A stretch of 25,617 bases of DNA, from contig CALODD010000099.1 of the NCBI GenBank assembly GCA_942491945.1, positions 1 to 25,617 on the forward strand, given 5' to 3'. The position numbers were made by a program, and so were the translations under genes. This document shows, piece after piece, positions 25,292 through 25,617 of this stretch. Position 1 is the first letter of the stretch, and each line of letters opens with the position of its first letter. Under the pieces are notes generated by a model. It worked only from the letters and a program-made list of their open reading frames with translations. It was not told the origin of the DNA and searched no databases. This stretch comes from JAJDYQ01 sp942491945 (GTDB lineage: Bacteria > Pseudomonadota > Gammaproteobacteria > JAJDYQ01).

Positions 25292-25617
25292 TTTCGTTCT
25301 TTCAAATAATTTGTTCACCATCTCATCAATATGAAGACAATTTGAAGACCTGTCGGCGTCTCTCTTCGCCTGATTGATATTGCGCATTTTCTCATTTAGA
25401 CCGTCAAACGCTCTTTTGGGATCATCGAGTTTTTCTTCTAGTTATTCGATGATCTGATCAACGTCCCCGCACACAGTGGCGTGGCATTGATGGTGCTGCA
25501 CATCGCGTGCGTGTACCCTGATTGACCAGATAGTGCCGTTGAGACGCAGACCCATGGCGATGCAATCGCAGACCCACGTAGAATTAAGACGAATCCGGCC
25601 TTTGAACTTGCACTTTA
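25292..25617 (-). pseudogene. Corrupted mirror copy of the small membrane protein gene
   Basis: HIDEMVNKLFERTK is intact when read leftward from about 25340. Towards the window's end the copy becomes patchy, but TTCAAAGGCCGGATTCGTC (reverse strand, about 25580-25600) still matches 17329-17347. The window stops inside this copy. Confidence 0.87.

Larger units (their letters stand above)
21794..25617 (-). repeat. Right arm: noisy inverted copy of 17321-21706, probable read chimera
   Basis: The arm repeats the left arm in reverse complement with the same gene order and no rearrangement, but is about 560 nt shorter. From 21794 to about 22450 it is close to identical. Beyond that it carries dense deletions, insertions and substitutions in coding and non-coding DNA alike, the pattern of an uncorrected long read. 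It ends at the last base of the window. Open frames in it are by-products. I judge it an assembly artefact, with a small chance of a real, decayed inverted duplication. Confidence 0.92.

Noticed and set aside
21794..25617. Open frames in the right arm (for example 22460-22702, 23368-23880 on the minus strand, 24900-25121) as new genes
   Set aside because: All are pieces of the noisy mirror copy of known genes, in shifted frames; none has its own start signals or domain.
17321..25617. Hairpin telomere or palindromic end of a linear replicon
   Set aside because: Such ends are exact or nearly so and short. Here the arms differ by many indels, the hinge lies inside a gene with an 87-nt loop, and only one arm is functional.
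17321..25617. Real inverted gene duplication with decaying paralogues
   Set aside because: Errors are as dense in the terminator and leader as in genes, and the copy has a step change in fidelity and stops at the window end. Not impossible, but much less likely than a chimera.
1..25617. tRNA, rRNA, CRISPR array, prophage or integrase
   Set aside because: I saw no cloverleaf-type sequence, no regularly spaced repeats and no phage or recombinase genes.

Overview
The window is a chromosomal piece of a gammaproteobacterium of moderate G+C. The gene families point that way (DUF3683 FAD/Fe-S oxidoreductase, UPF0149/YecA, YtoQ, NudF, lipoprotein FKBP, Csp-RRM pair), but the genus cannot be read from the sequence. 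Two otherwise intact genes carry single-base homopolymer frameshifts and the right end is an error-filled mirror image of the sequence before it. Both facts suggest a long-read assembly with an unpolished contig end.

Layout. (1) 1-4365 is a signalling cluster: a leftward receiver-Ser/Thr kinase fusion (cut by the window edge) diverges from a rightward FIST sensor, PAS histidine kinase and single-domain response regulator. (2) 4475-8313 is a giant FAD/4Fe-4S/CCG oxidoreductase of the D-lactate/glycolate dehydrogenase type, split by a one-base frameshift. It is followed by a REP-like double hairpin and a convergent periplasmic PQQ-type aldose sugar dehydrogenase. (3) 9676-11531 holds an exported metallo-beta-lactamase-fold hydrolase and, convergent with it, an exported rhodanese coupled to a small unknown protein. 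(4) 11713-13712 is the most interesting biological region: two strong palindromes precede a winged-helix/MNT nucleotidyltransferase, a HEPN-like protein and a PD-(D/E)XK nuclease-like protein with duplicated N-terminal modules, together a candidate toxin-antitoxin or defence operon. (5) 13755-16523 is housekeeping: BFD-like protein, lipoprotein FKBP isomerase, YtoQ, NHL-repeat propeller and NudF. A 152-bp MITE-like element with CTAG target duplications sits exactly at the nudF stop codon. (6) 16803-21800 holds two small unknown proteins, a methyltransferase, a YecA-family protein, a cold-shock protein, an RRM protein, a serine hydrolase, and a YbbN/CnoX-like thioredoxin-TPR protein whose end is not real.

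The dominant structural signal is a giant inverted repeat. The left arm (about 17321-21706) is read back in reverse complement as the right arm (21794-25617) around an 87-nt spacer. Gene order is perfectly mirrored, but the right arm is about 13% shorter and, beyond about 22450, riddled with indels and substitutions in genes, intergenic DNA and a terminator alike. It runs to the last base. This is best explained as a fold-back (palindromic) read chimera at a contig end, not a new genetic system. No gene to the right of about 21800 should be taken as real. The trustworthy candidate for new biology is the MNT/HEPN/nuclease cluster at 11.7-13.7 kb.
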